DNA of 64,000 nt from Robertkochia marina. GTDB taxonomy: Bacteria; Bacteroidota; Bacteroidia; Flavobacteriales; Flavobacteriaceae. Of this stretch, positions 1-7,406 are shown in pieces. The notes below the pieces were generated by a model. The model saw only the letters and a list, made by a program, of their open reading frames with translations. It was not told the DNA's origin and made no database searches. Position numbers and translations under genes: made by a program. Location of the stretch: assembly GCF_004799345.1 (NCBI RefSeq), contig NZ_SSMC01000001.1, forward strand, positions 806,001-870,000, read 5' to 3'. Position 1 is the first letter of the stretch, and the number at the start of each line of letters is the position of its first letter.

Positions 1-2
1 GT

Positions 3-1187
3 AATGCTTTTGGTTCAAGATCGGGAAATACCGATGCATTCTATTTTTACAATGAGGCCAGTGTGTCTTATGGAAAACAGGAGTTTCAAAGTGTTTGGGG
101 AAATATCGATCTAACCGATAACTGGAAATACGGTGGGCAGGCCCCGTTGGGAAATACAGCTTCAGTGATCTCTGAAGATCTTGCTCAGGGTAATACAGCT
201 AATGTATATGATGCAGAATTTTACCTTGCTCAGCTTCCTGATACGCCGGAAGAGATTGACAGTATCCAGGAAGAGAGAGATCTCGCCTATTACCAATTGG
301 GGATATTGTATAAGGAGCGTTTTCGGGAATACCTCCTTGCTGCTCAGCGCTTGCAGGACCTGTTAAGCTTTTACCCGGCTGAGCGATTAATACTACCTGC
401 TAAATACAATCTGTATCAGATCTACCTGGAGACCAGTTCACCCCTGGCTGAAGAAATGAAAAGTGACCTGGTAACCAATTATCCCGATTCCCGTTATACG
501 CGGTTTATTCTGGATCCTGAAGGATTTGCAGCCGATGAGGCGGATGATCCCGAAAGTAATTATACGAATTTGTACAGGTTGTATGAGAACCAACGGTATG
601 AGCAGGTTATTGCTGCAGCCACACAATACAGTCGTCAGTATAATGGAGAGGCCATTGCGGCCAAGTTCGATCTGTTAAAGGCACAGGCCCTCGGGAGACT
701 CGAAGGAGTAGAATCCCTGAAGAAGGCATTAACAGATATCAGCCTGAACCATCCTTCAAAGCCCGAAGGTATCAGGGCAGAACAATTGCTGGAAACAAGT
801 ATTCCGGCATTGGAAGCTCTTTCTTTAGAAGACAACGATGAGTCTGCTGATCACTGGAAGGTGGTTTATCCATTTAAGAAAACCGATACCGCAGCCCTGG
901 AAACGCTGATTAAAAAGGTAGAGCGATCCCTGGCGGAGGTCGAGGTGCGCGGGTATACCTATTCTGTAGATGTATATAACAGGGATCTGGTGTTCCTGGT
1001 AATTCACAATGCAGGATCCAGGTTGCGGGCAGAAGGGTATGCAGAACTTTTAGCTATTAATAAAGAGTATTTGGTTGACAGAGAGAATTTTGTAATTTCG
1101 CGAGACGCTTACAAGGTAATTCAGATAAAAAAGAATTTGGAAGCGTATTTGCTTCTCTCGGAGCAACCATCCCCAAATCTAAACTAG
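3..1187 (+). CDS. sprE: SprE/PorW-like T9SS/gliding lipoprotein, 5' end cut by the window
   Basis: The frame is open from the first bases of the window, so the gene starts upstream; the GTG at 63 is internal. The visible C-terminal ~390 residues form a helical, TPR-like region (roughly residues 60-250 of the visible part) followed by a mixed alpha/beta tail. The FYFYN signature near the edge and the downstream bactofilin and atp genes match the SprE/PorW family of Flavobacteriia, a periplasmic outer-membrane lipoprotein needed for type IX secretion and gliding. The signal peptide lies outside the window. It ends 5 bp before the bactofilin gene, so the two are probably co-transcribed. The family call rests on recalled similarity and neighbourhood. 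Confidence 0.82.
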   Translation, partial: NAFGSRSGNTDAFYFYNEASVSYGKQEFQSVWGNIDLTDNWKYGGQAPLGNTASVISEDLAQGNTANVYDAEFYLAQLPDTPEEIDSIQEERDLAYYQLGILYKERFREYLLAAQRLQDLLSFYPAERLILPAKYNLYQIYLETSSPLAEEMKSDLVTNYPDSRYTRFILDPEGFAADEADDPESNYTNLYRLYENQRYEQVIAAATQYSRQYNGEAIAAKFDLLKAQALGRLEGVESLKKALTDISLNHPSKPEGIRAEQLLETSIPALEALSLEDNDESADHWKVVYPFKKTDTAALETLIKKVERSLAEVEVRGYTYSVDVYNRDLVFLVIHNAGSRLRAEGYAELLAINKEYLVDRENFVISRDAYKVIQIKKNLEAYLLLSEQPSPNLN

Positions 1188-1192
1188 AGAAT

Positions 1193-1603
1193 ATGTTTGC
1201 AGAATCTAAAAAAACCAAAATGGAACCTACCAACGCTTTAAACAACCGTATTGCAGAGAACACCAAGATCAAAGGAGATATCACCTCAGAGGCCGATATC
1301 AGAATTGATGGAGAAGTAGAAGGCACCATCATGACTTCCGGAAAGATCGTGATCGGAAAAACCGGGGTGGTAACCGGAAAGATCCAGTGTGAGAATGCCG
1401 ACATTGAAGGAACCTTTAACGGAGAAGTTAAGGTCGCTCAGATCCTTGTCTTAAAAAGCTCTGCAGTCATTGAAGGCGATGTTGTTGTGGGGAAACTTGC
1501 CGTAGAACCCGGAGCAAGCTTCAACGCATCCTGTGCCATGAAAGGAGCAGGAGTAAAGTCGCTTAAAGATGAACAAACAGGACGACCAGAGAAATCCGCT
1601 TAA
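1193..1603 (+). CDS. bactofilin (polymer-forming cytoskeletal protein)
   Basis: This 136-residue protein has a short polar N-terminus and a core of about 90 residues (about 25-115) made of short repeating strands such as IDGEVEGTI, VVTGKIQCENADIEG and GEVKVAQILVL. That is the right-handed beta-helix pattern of bactofilins, which polymerise without nucleotide into cytoplasmic or membrane-associated filaments and act in cell shape or envelope assembly. The length is typical. Its 3' end overlaps the next gene by 35 nt and it follows sprE by 5 bp, so all three look like one transcript. What it scaffolds here cannot be read from sequence. Confidence 0.9.
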   Translation: MFAESKKTKMEPTNALNNRIAENTKIKGDITSEADIRIDGEVEGTIMTSGKIVIGKTGVVTGKIQCENADIEGTFNGEVKVAQILVLKSSAVIEGDVVVGKLAVEPGASFNASCAMKGAGVKSLKDEQTGRPEKSA

Positions 1604-1793
1604 AAATTTCGCGATCTTTTCAGGGATCGCTATTCAAATGGGTGTAACCATCTTCCTGTTCGCATGGCTGGGAAGATGGTTAGATGACACCTATAATGAG
1701 GGCAATAAGCTCTACCTCATTATATTAACCCTGTTCGGGGTTTTTATTTCGATTTACGTGGTGATCAAACAGCTAAATCAGATGCAAAAGTGA
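1569..1793 (+). CDS. AtpZ/AtpI family membrane protein
   Basis: This 74-residue protein has a charged start and two predicted membrane helices (about residues 13-34 and 46-67), the second with Gly/Phe-rich packing. The GxAIQMGxTIFLFAWLGRWLD pattern is that of AtpZ/AtpI proteins, which in other bacteria sit ahead of atpB and help c-ring assembly or Mg2+/Ca2+ supply. The start lies inside the bactofilin gene in another frame, and the TGA overlaps the GTG of the next gene by 4 nt, suggesting translational coupling. A role in ATP synthase assembly is inferred from position. Confidence 0.85.
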   Translation: MNKQDDQRNPLKNFAIFSGIAIQMGVTIFLFAWLGRWLDDTYNEGNKLYLIILTLFGVFISIYVVIKQLNQMQK

Positions 1794-2197
1794 GATCGAA
1801 AATACACCCTTTGTTTTGGATGATATTTTGGTTTCTCCTTTTTATTCTCGGGGCCTATTTTATTCATGAATTAACCCTCGAACTGAATGCTATTCGACCT
1901 GCCCAGGTGCTTTTAGACCATGCCTACCTTGCTAACGCCTTGCTTGCCGTACTTATTCTTGTAATTATTTATTGGTTAAGAAAGAAATACTTTTCTCAAA
2001 TCGGATTTCTTTTTCTAGCCGGCAGTATGTTAAAATTTGCCGTGTTCTTTATCTGGTTCAGCCCGGCATATAAAGCCGACGGGATCCTGTCAAAAGCTGA
2101 ATTCATTGGGTTTTTCATTCCATACTTCATCAGCCTCGTTTTTGAATCCCTGGCCGTTTATCGATTGTTAAATTCAAAACCCGACACAGACTCCTGA
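1790..2197 (+). CDS. small four-helix membrane protein (DUF6168-like) ahead of atpB
   Basis: This 135-residue, very hydrophobic protein has four likely membrane helices (about 8-28, 44-66, 72-92 and 103-127). It starts with GTG inside the stop of the AtpZ-like gene (GTGA overlap). Its position between atpZ and atpB and its topology resemble the second AtpI-type protein that precedes atpB in many bacteria. In Bacteroidota this slot is occupied by a poorly characterised family that I would place in DUF6168. A role in ATP synthase assembly or membrane insertion is inference from the neighbourhood; no catalytic motif is visible. Confidence 0.75.
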   Translation: MRSKIHPLFWMIFWFLLFILGAYFIHELTLELNAIRPAQVLLDHAYLANALLAVLILVIIYWLRKKYFSQIGFLFLAGSMLKFAVFFIWFSPAYKADGILSKAEFIGFFIPYFISLVFESLAVYRLLNSKPDTDS

Positions 2198-2240
2198 ACA
2201 AGTGGGTTTTACACCGGCTAAATATTCGAGAAAAATTGTT

Positions 2241-2269
2241 TTTGTTTTTCATTTAAAGCGTTACATTTG
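2241..2269 (+). promoter_or_regulatory. Bacteroidota promoter ahead of atpB
   Basis: TTTG at 2241-2244 and TACATTTG at 2262-2269, 17 bp apart, fit the TTTG / TAnnTTTG consensus of the Bacteroidota primary sigma factor. Transcription would begin near 2275, giving a leader of about 28 nt to the ATG at 2303. The box covers the upstream TTG at 2267, which argues against that codon as the start of atpB. The operon therefore appears to have its own promoter downstream of the sprE-bactofilin-atpZ genes. Confidence 0.7.
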
Positions 2270-2302
2270 CACCGATTTTTAAGCCACCTTTATTTGAGTG
2301 AT

Positions 2303-3382
2303 ATGCGAAGAGAATTTACTGAAAAGATCCTTTTAGTTTTATTCGTTTTAGCCCCGTTTTTTACCTGGGCACAACATGAAACAACTGAATCCGCTCATGG
2401 GGAGGAGTCTAAAAGAGAAGGTATTAAGGCCTTTATTGACCACCACCTTCAGGATTCATATTATTTTATTCTTACCGAAGATGAAGAGGCCGGCACTCAT
2501 GTGGGGATTCCACTGCCGGTGATTTTATGGGATAATGGACTAAAGGTGTTCTCTTCTTCTAAATTTCATCATGGAGAAACTGTGGCTGAGGTAGACGGTA
2601 ATCACTATGCGCTTTACCACAATAAGATCTATAAGACCGATGCTGAAGGCACCATCAATTATGATGACCATCATCACCCTACCAATGCAAAACCTCTTGA
2701 CTTTTCGATCACCAAGAATGTAGTAACCATGTTATTGGTGTCGTTCCTGATGTTCTGGCTGTTCAGAAATCTGGCTGTCAGCTATGCAAAGAACAACGGT
2801 ATTCCCACCGGCGCAGGAAGATTCTTCGAGCCTTTGGTGGTATTTGTAAGAGACGAGATCGCTGTTCCAAATATTGGAGAAAAGCATTATAAGAAATACA
2901 TGAGTTTCCTGTTAACCATATTCTTCTTTATATGGTTCCTGAACCTTTTAGGAATGACACCTCTTGGGGTTAACGTAACCGGAAACATCGCTGTAACTTT
3001 CGGGTTGGCTTTACTTACCTTCCTGATCACCACCTTTACAGCTAATAAAAATTACTGGGGTCACATCTTCTGGATGCCCGGAGTGCCTAAGCTTATGAGA
3101 ATCGTTCTTGCTCCGATCGAGGTACTTGGAATGTTCATTAAGCCGTTCTCCCTGATGATTCGTCTTTATGCGAACATGACCGCAGGACACGTGGTGTTGA
3201 TGAGTATTATCGGACTGATGTTCATCTTCAAAAATTGGATAGGAAGCACCCTTTCTTTCGGACTGGCATTTGCCTTATCTATCCTGGAACTTTTGGTGGC
3301 TGCGCTGCAGGCGTATATTTTCACCATGCTTTCTGCTCTGTACTTCGGTATGGCTAATGAAGAGCATCACGACGATCATTAA
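2303..3382 (+). CDS. atpB: F0F1 ATP synthase subunit a
   Basis: This is the proton-channel stator subunit of the F0 sector in the inner membrane. From the ATG at 2303 the protein has 359 residues, about 90 more than the E. coli protein. It begins with a signal-peptide-like segment (KILLVLFVLAPFFTWAQ) and a His/Glu-rich periplasmic stretch of about 100 residues. The usual membrane helices follow. The essential arginine lies in the motif SLMIRLYANMTAGH and the C-terminal helix pair is present. The gene is first in atpBEFHAG. The alternative TTG at 2267 lies inside a promoter box and is rejected. Confidence 0.95.
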   Translation: MRREFTEKILLVLFVLAPFFTWAQHETTESAHGEESKREGIKAFIDHHLQDSYYFILTEDEEAGTHVGIPLPVILWDNGLKVFSSSKFHHGETVAEVDGNHYALYHNKIYKTDAEGTINYDDHHHPTNAKPLDFSITKNVVTMLLVSFLMFWLFRNLAVSYAKNNGIPTGAGRFFEPLVVFVRDEIAVPNIGEKHYKKYMSFLLTIFFFIWFLNLLGMTPLGVNVTGNIAVTFGLALLTFLITTFTANKNYWGHIFWMPGVPKLMRIVLAPIEVLGMFIKPFSLMIRLYANMTAGHVVLMSIIGLMFIFKNWIGSTLSFGLAFALSILELLVAALQAYIFTMLSALYFGMANEEHHDDH

Positions 3383-3415
3383 TAAATTGAATGTTTAATT
3401 TTTAATTATATAACT

Positions 3416-3607
3416 ATGGAAATCCCAACTATTGTAGGAGCTGGTTTAATTGTAATTGGTGCTGGTCTTGGTATCGGTAGAATCGGTGGTCAGGCTATGG
3501 AAGCTATTGCGCGTCAGCCAGAAGCTTCTGGTAAGATCCAGACTGCTATGCTTATTGCTGCTGCTCTTATCGAAGGTATTGGATTTGCTGCTCTTTTCGC
3601 AGCTTAA
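3416..3607 (+). CDS. atpE: F0F1 ATP synthase subunit c
   Basis: This 63-residue hairpin of two membrane helices forms the rotor ring of F0. Helix 1 carries the packed glycine motif GAGLGIGRIGG, the polar loop contains ARQPEASGK, and helix 2 carries the ion-binding carboxylate Glu53 in LIEGIGFA. The residue after Glu53 is Gly and the Na+-ligand pattern is absent, so proton coupling is the better guess. The length is normal for Bacteroidota. A strong hairpin follows the stop codon, which may stabilise this high-stoichiometry message. Confidence 0.97.
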   Translation: MEIPTIVGAGLIVIGAGLGIGRIGGQAMEAIARQPEASGKIQTAMLIAAALIEGIGFAALFAA

Positions 3608-3614
3608 AACTCTT

Positions 3615-3647
3615 CAGATAGCTGCAACGGTTGGTTGCAGCTATCTG
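3615..3647 (+). promoter_or_regulatory. intercistronic hairpin after atpE
   Basis: CAGATAGCTGCAAC (3615-3628) pairs perfectly over 14 bp with GTTGCAGCTATCTG (3634-3647) around a GGTTG loop. Only three T residues follow, so it is a poor intrinsic terminator. It is better explained as an mRNA processing or 3'-protecting structure, or as a partial attenuator, between the c-subunit message and atpF. Confidence 0.7.
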
Positions 3648-3688
3648 TTTACCCTAAACAGATTAAACATTTATAACAATAATATTTC

Positions 3689-4189
3689 ATGGAAAAGTTA
3701 ATAGAATCATTTTCGTTCGGACTCTTCTTTTGGCAGATCGCCATTTTTGTTGGACTGGTATTACTACTTAGAAAATATGCATGGGGTCCTATCCTTAAAG
3801 CGGTAAATGATCGCGAAGAAGGAATTAAGCAAGCTTTGGAATCTGCAGAGAATGCCCGTAAGGAAATGCAGAATCTGCAGGCAGATAACGAAAAGTTGCT
3901 AAAGCAGGCTAGAGCTGAGCGTGACGCCATGATGAAGGAAGCCAGAGAAGTTAAAGATAAGATGATCGCTGACGCCAAGGAGCAAGCTCAGGCAGAAGCT
4001 AACAAGATTATTGTATCTGCTCAGGCTAGCATCCAAAGCGAAAAGCAGGCGGCTATTAATGATCTTAAGAATAAGGTGGCAGAACTTTCCATCGAGATCG
4101 CAGAGAAGGTTGTAAGAGAGGAACTTTCTGCAAAAGACAAGCAGTTAAAGCTTGTAGAAGGAATGTTGGAAGACGTTAAGCTAAACTAA
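3689..4189 (+). CDS. atpF: F0F1 ATP synthase subunit b
   Basis: This 166-residue protein has one N-terminal membrane helix (about residues 10-28, FGLFFWQIAIFVGLVLLL). A long, highly charged alpha-helical coiled coil rich in Glu, Lys, Ala and Gln follows to the C-terminus, the hallmark of the peripheral stalk that connects F0 to delta and alpha. The length is typical. It follows the atpE hairpin and is separated from atpH by 6 bp. Confidence 0.96.
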   Translation: MEKLIESFSFGLFFWQIAIFVGLVLLLRKYAWGPILKAVNDREEGIKQALESAENARKEMQNLQADNEKLLKQARAERDAMMKEAREVKDKMIADAKEQAQAEANKIIVSAQASIQSEKQAAINDLKNKVAELSIEIAEKVVREELSAKDKQLKLVEGMLEDVKLN

Positions 4190-4195
4190 TACAGC

Positions 4196-4747
4196 ATGAC
4201 AGGTAGCAGGGCAGCAATACGATACGCAAAGGCTATTTTAAGCTATGCGCAGGAACAGGGTCTTTTAGAGGCTGTTCACGGGGATATGCTTAAGGTAATT
4301 AAGGTAGTAGGAGAAAACGAAGAGCTACGGACACTGATTGCAAGTCCGGTGATCAAGGCTCAGGTAAAAAGCAATGTGCTTAAAGAGGTTTTTGAAGATT
4401 TCAGCGACGCCAGCCATAAGCTGATCGCACTTCTTCTTGAGAACAATCGTATCGAGATTTTCGAGATGGTTGCCGAGAAGTTCATGGTGCTTTACGATGA
4501 GCTGAAAGGAAAACAAAAGGCCGTGGTAACCACCGCTGTGCCTCTTACCGAAGCATTGGAACAAAAGATATTGGAGAAGGTACAGTCGCTAACCGGGAAA
4601 GATGTTTCCCTTGAAAAGGTAGTTGACGAAACCATCATTGGCGGGTTTATCCTCCGAGTAGGGGATCAGCAATTTGATGCAAGTATTGCCAATAAACTAA
4701 GTAATTTGAAGAGAGATTTCGTTAATACAACGGTAGTCTCTGCATAA
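4196..4747 (+). CDS. atpH: F0F1 ATP synthase subunit delta
   Basis: This 183-residue protein has the delta/OSCP architecture: an N-terminal six-helix bundle (about residues 1-110, starting SRAAIRYAKAILSYAQEQG) and a C-terminal alpha/beta domain ending in the signature IIGGFILRVGDQQFDASI. It joins the peripheral stalk to the top of the alpha3beta3 head. It lies 6 bp after atpF. A short hairpin separates it from atpA. Confidence 0.96.
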   Translation: MTGSRAAIRYAKAILSYAQEQGLLEAVHGDMLKVIKVVGENEELRTLIASPVIKAQVKSNVLKEVFEDFSDASHKLIALLLENNRIEIFEMVAEKFMVLYDELKGKQKAVVTTAVPLTEALEQKILEKVQSLTGKDVSLEKVVDETIIGGFILRVGDQQFDASIANKLSNLKRDFVNTTVVSA

Positions 4748-4764
4748 TTTTAAAATAAGGATGG

Positions 4765-4786
4765 CCGGTCTTGTTCGCAAGTCCGG
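4765..4786 (+). promoter_or_regulatory. intercistronic hairpin between atpH and atpA
   Basis: CCGGTCTTG (4765-4773) and CAAGTCCGG (4778-4786) form a 9-bp stem with a single T-T mismatch, closed by a TTCG tetraloop. No T tract follows. It lies just upstream of the atpA start at 4813, and with the hairpin after atpA it brackets the alpha-subunit message. Confidence 0.6.
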
Positions 4787-4812
4787 TTCGAAAATCTAAA
4801 TATTTAATTAAG

Positions 4813-6393
4813 ATGGCTGAAGTTAAAGCTGCTGAGGTATCAGCAATATTAAAAAAGCAACTATCAGGGTTTGAAGCAAAGGCTTCTTTAGATGAAGTTG
4901 GTACCGTTCTAACGATCGGTGACGGTATTGCCCGCGTATTCGGACTGAATAATGTTCAATACGGAGAGCTCGTTTCTTTTGATAACGGGATGGAAGGTAT
5001 TGTACTTAACATTGAAGAAGATAACGTAGGGGTTGTACTTCTTGGATCTTCTACCAGTGTTAAGGAAGGTGATACTGTAAAACGTACCGAAAGAATTGCC
5101 TCTATCAAAGTAGGGGAGAAAATGGTAGGACGTGTTGTTGACACTTTGGGTAACCCTATCGATGGGAAAGGACCTATCGGAGGTGACCTTTACGAGATGC
5201 CGCTTGAGCGTAAAGCTCCGGGGGTAATCTTCCGTCAGCCGGTAAACGAGCCACTTCAAACAGGTATTAAGTCTGTTGACGCCATGATCCCGATCGGACG
5301 TGGACAGCGTGAGCTTGTGATCGGTGACCGTCAGACAGGTAAAACAACTGTTTGTATTGATACCATCCTTAATCAGAAAGAATTCTATGATGCAGGTGAG
5401 CCTGTATTCTGTATATATGTTGCCATCGGGCAAAAGGCTTCTACGGTAGCAGGGATCGCTAAGACCCTTGAAGACAAAGGAGCTATGGATTATACCGTGA
5501 TCGTTGCTGCGAACGCTTCTGACCCTGCTCCTATGCAGGTATATGCTCCTTTCGCAGGTGCTGCTATCGGAGAGTACTTCAGAGATACAGGACGTCCGGC
5601 ATTGATCATCTATGATGACCTTTCTAAGCAGGCTGTTGCTTACCGTGAGGTATCACTTCTTCTTCGTCGTCCACCGGGACGTGAGGCATATCCCGGAGAC
5701 GTATTCTTCCTTCACTCAAGACTTCTTGAGCGTGCTGCTAAGGTGATTGCCGATGATGAGATCGCTAAGAACATGAATGACCTTCCGGATTCTCTGAAGC
5801 CGGTTGTAAAAGGAGGAGGTTCTTTAACGGCTCTGCCTATCATTGAAACACAGGCGGGTGACGTATCTGCTTATATCCCAACAAACGTGATCTCGATCAC
5901 TGACGGACAGATCTTCCTGGAGTCTGACCTGTTCAACTCAGGGGTGCGTCCTGCGATTAACGTAGGTATCTCTGTATCGCGTGTAGGTGGTTCTGCTCAG
6001 ATCAAGTCGATGAAGAAAGTAGCAGGTACCCTTAAGCTTGACCAGGCCCAGTTCCGTGAGCTCGAGGCTTTCGCTAAGTTTGGTTCTGACCTTGATGCTG
6101 CTACCATGAATGTAATTGAAAAAGGTAAGCGTAACGTAGAGATCCTTAAGCAAGCTCAAAACGATCCGTTTACTGTAGAAGATCAGGTAGCCATTATCTA
6201 CGCCGGTTCTAAGAACCTGTTGAGAAATGTTCCTGTTGAGAAAGTGAAGGAGTTCGAAAGAGATTACCTTGAGTTCCTGAACACCAAGCACAGAGATGTT
6301 CTTGACACCCTGAAAGCTGGTAAGCTTACAGAAGAGGTTACTGATACCCTGGAAGCGGTAGCAAAAGACCTATCTGCGAAATACAAGGCTTAA
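4813..6393 (+). CDS. atpA: F0F1 ATP synthase subunit alpha
   Basis: This is the non-catalytic nucleotide-binding subunit of the F1 head (three copies). With the ATG at 4813 (MAEVKAAE) it has 526 residues. The N-terminal beta-barrel domain has [14 protein letters not shown], the P-loop GDRQTGKT lies at about residues 171-178, and the alpha/beta signature [17 protein letters not shown] lies further on. A longer reading from 4771 adds 14 residues and would run through the atpH-atpA hairpin, so it is rejected. The beta and epsilon genes are not downstream, as is usual in Bacteroidota. Confidence 0.97.
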   Translation: MAEVKAAEVSAILKKQLSGFEAKASLDEVGTVLTIGDGIARVFGLNNVQYGELVSFDNGMEGIVLNIEEDNVGVVLLGSSTSVKEGDTVKRTERIASIKVGEKMVGRVVDTLGNPIDGKGPIGGDLYEMPLERKAPGVIFRQPVNEPLQTGIKSVDAMIPIGRGQRELVIGDRQTGKTTVCIDTILNQKEFYDAGEPVFCIYVAIGQKASTVAGIAKTLEDKGAMDYTVIVAANASDPAPMQVYAPFAGAAIGEYFRDTGRPALIIYDDLSKQAVAYREVSLLLRRPPGREAYPGDVFFLHSRLLERAAKVIADDEIAKNMNDLPDSLKPVVKGGGSLTALPIIETQAGDVSAYIPTNVISITDGQIFLESDLFNSGVRPAINVGISVSRVGGSAQIKSMKKVAGTLKLDQAQFRELEAFAKFGSDLDAATMNVIEKGKRNVEILKQAQNDPFTVEDQVAIIYAGSKNLLRNVPVEKVKEFERDYLEFLNTKHRDVLDTLKAGKLTEEVTDTLEAVAKDLSAKYKA

Positions 6394-6405
6394 TTTTAAT
6401 ATTCT

Positions 6406-6439
6406 ATCCGAAGCTGGAGTGTAACCTCCTGCTTCGGAT
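6406..6439 (+). promoter_or_regulatory. intercistronic hairpin between atpA and atpG
   Basis: ATCCGAAGC (6406-6414) pairs with GCTTCGGAT (6431-6439), and an inner GGAG (6416-6419) pairs with CTCC (6426-6429), separated from the outer stem by one T-T mismatch. The total is 13 bp with a 6-nt loop and no T tract. It probably sets the 3' end or stability of the alpha message rather than terminating transcription. Confidence 0.65.
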
Positions 6440-6453
6440 TCATAAATAAGAGT

Positions 6454-7314
6454 ATGGCAAATTTAAAAGAAATACGTAGCAGGATTAGCTCGGTAGGATC
6501 CACCATGCAGATTACCAGTGCAATGAAAATGGTATCTGCTGCCAAACTTAAAAAGGCACAGGATGCGATCACTGCCATGAGACCTTATGCTGATAAGCTT
6601 ACCGAACTTTTGCAAAACCTGAGCGCCACCCTCGATGGCGATTCCGGAAGCGTTTACGCTGAGCAAAGAGAGGTGAATAAGGTTCTTATCGTAGCCATTA
6701 CTTCAAACAGAGGTTTGTGTGGAGCCTTTAACTCAAATGTTATCAAGGAAGCTTCAAGGCTGGCTGAAGGTCAGTTTGCGGGAAAGGAAGTAAGCCTGGT
6801 AACCATTGGTAAAAAAGGGAATGATATACTTTCTAAAAAGTATAAAGTAGCCTTTAACAACAACGAGGTTTTTGATAACCTTACTTTCGATAATGTTGCT
6901 GCCATCGCAGAAACCCTGATGCAACAGTATGCCGAAGGTAACTATGACAAGATCGTGTTGTTGTATAACCACTTTAAGAATGCTGCCACGCAGATCGTGA
7001 AAACGGAAGATTACCTTCCTATCAGTCCATCTGAAGGAGAGGCTAAGGCGTCTATGGATTACATCTTTGAACCTAATAAGGTGGAGATCGTAGAGACCCT
7101 TATTCCTAAATCGCTTAAGACCCAACTATACAAAGCCATCAGGGATTCTTTTGCGTCAGAGCACGGAGCACGTATGACGGCTATGCATAAGGCAACCGAT
7201 AACGCCGGTGAGCTAAAAGCTGAATTAACACTAACCTATAACAAGGCGCGTCAGGCGGCTATTACCGGAGAGATCCTCGAGATCGTTGGTGGTGCCGAGG
7301 CCCTGAACGGATAA
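6454..7314 (+). CDS. atpG: F0F1 ATP synthase subunit gamma
   Basis: This 286-residue protein forms the central rotor shaft. The N-terminal helix contains IRSRISSVGSTMQITSAMKM and the C-terminal helix contains the family signature ending ITGEILEIVGGAEAL; between them is the alpha/beta domain with ITSNRGLCGAFN. It is the last gene of the operon and a strong terminator follows at once. atpD and atpC must be elsewhere in the genome. Confidence 0.97.
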   Translation: MANLKEIRSRISSVGSTMQITSAMKMVSAAKLKKAQDAITAMRPYADKLTELLQNLSATLDGDSGSVYAEQREVNKVLIVAITSNRGLCGAFNSNVIKEASRLAEGQFAGKEVSLVTIGKKGNDILSKKYKVAFNNNEVFDNLTFDNVAAIAETLMQQYAEGNYDKIVLLYNHFKNAATQIVKTEDYLPISPSEGEAKASMDYIFEPNKVEIVETLIPKSLKTQLYKAIRDSFASEHGARMTAMHKATDNAGELKAELTLTYNKARQAAITGEILEIVGGAEALNG

Positions 7315-7332
7315 GTTGAAGGTTCATACCAT

Positions 7333-7367
7333 AAAAAAGCCCCATGTGTAAGCCTGGGGCTTTTTTT
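7333..7367. terminator. bidirectional terminator between atpG and the cupredoxin-like gene
   Basis: AAAAAAGCCCCA (7333-7344) and TGGGGCTTTTTTT (7355-7367) form a stem with A and T tracts on both sides of a 10-nt loop. It works in both directions and lies between two convergent genes. The repeated word TATGAGGT follows at 7371-7385. Confidence 0.9.
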
Positions 7368-7406
7368 AGTTATGAGGTTATGAGGTTAAAAGGAGGAACA
7401 CATCGG

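Noticed and set aside
3615-3647. Factor-independent terminator after atpE
   Set aside because: The stem is strong but only three T follow and atpF lies directly downstream, so full termination would cut the operon.
4909-5433. 174-codon frame on the minus strand opposite atpA
   Set aside because: It lies fully inside the conserved atpA coding region and has no family features; a shadow.
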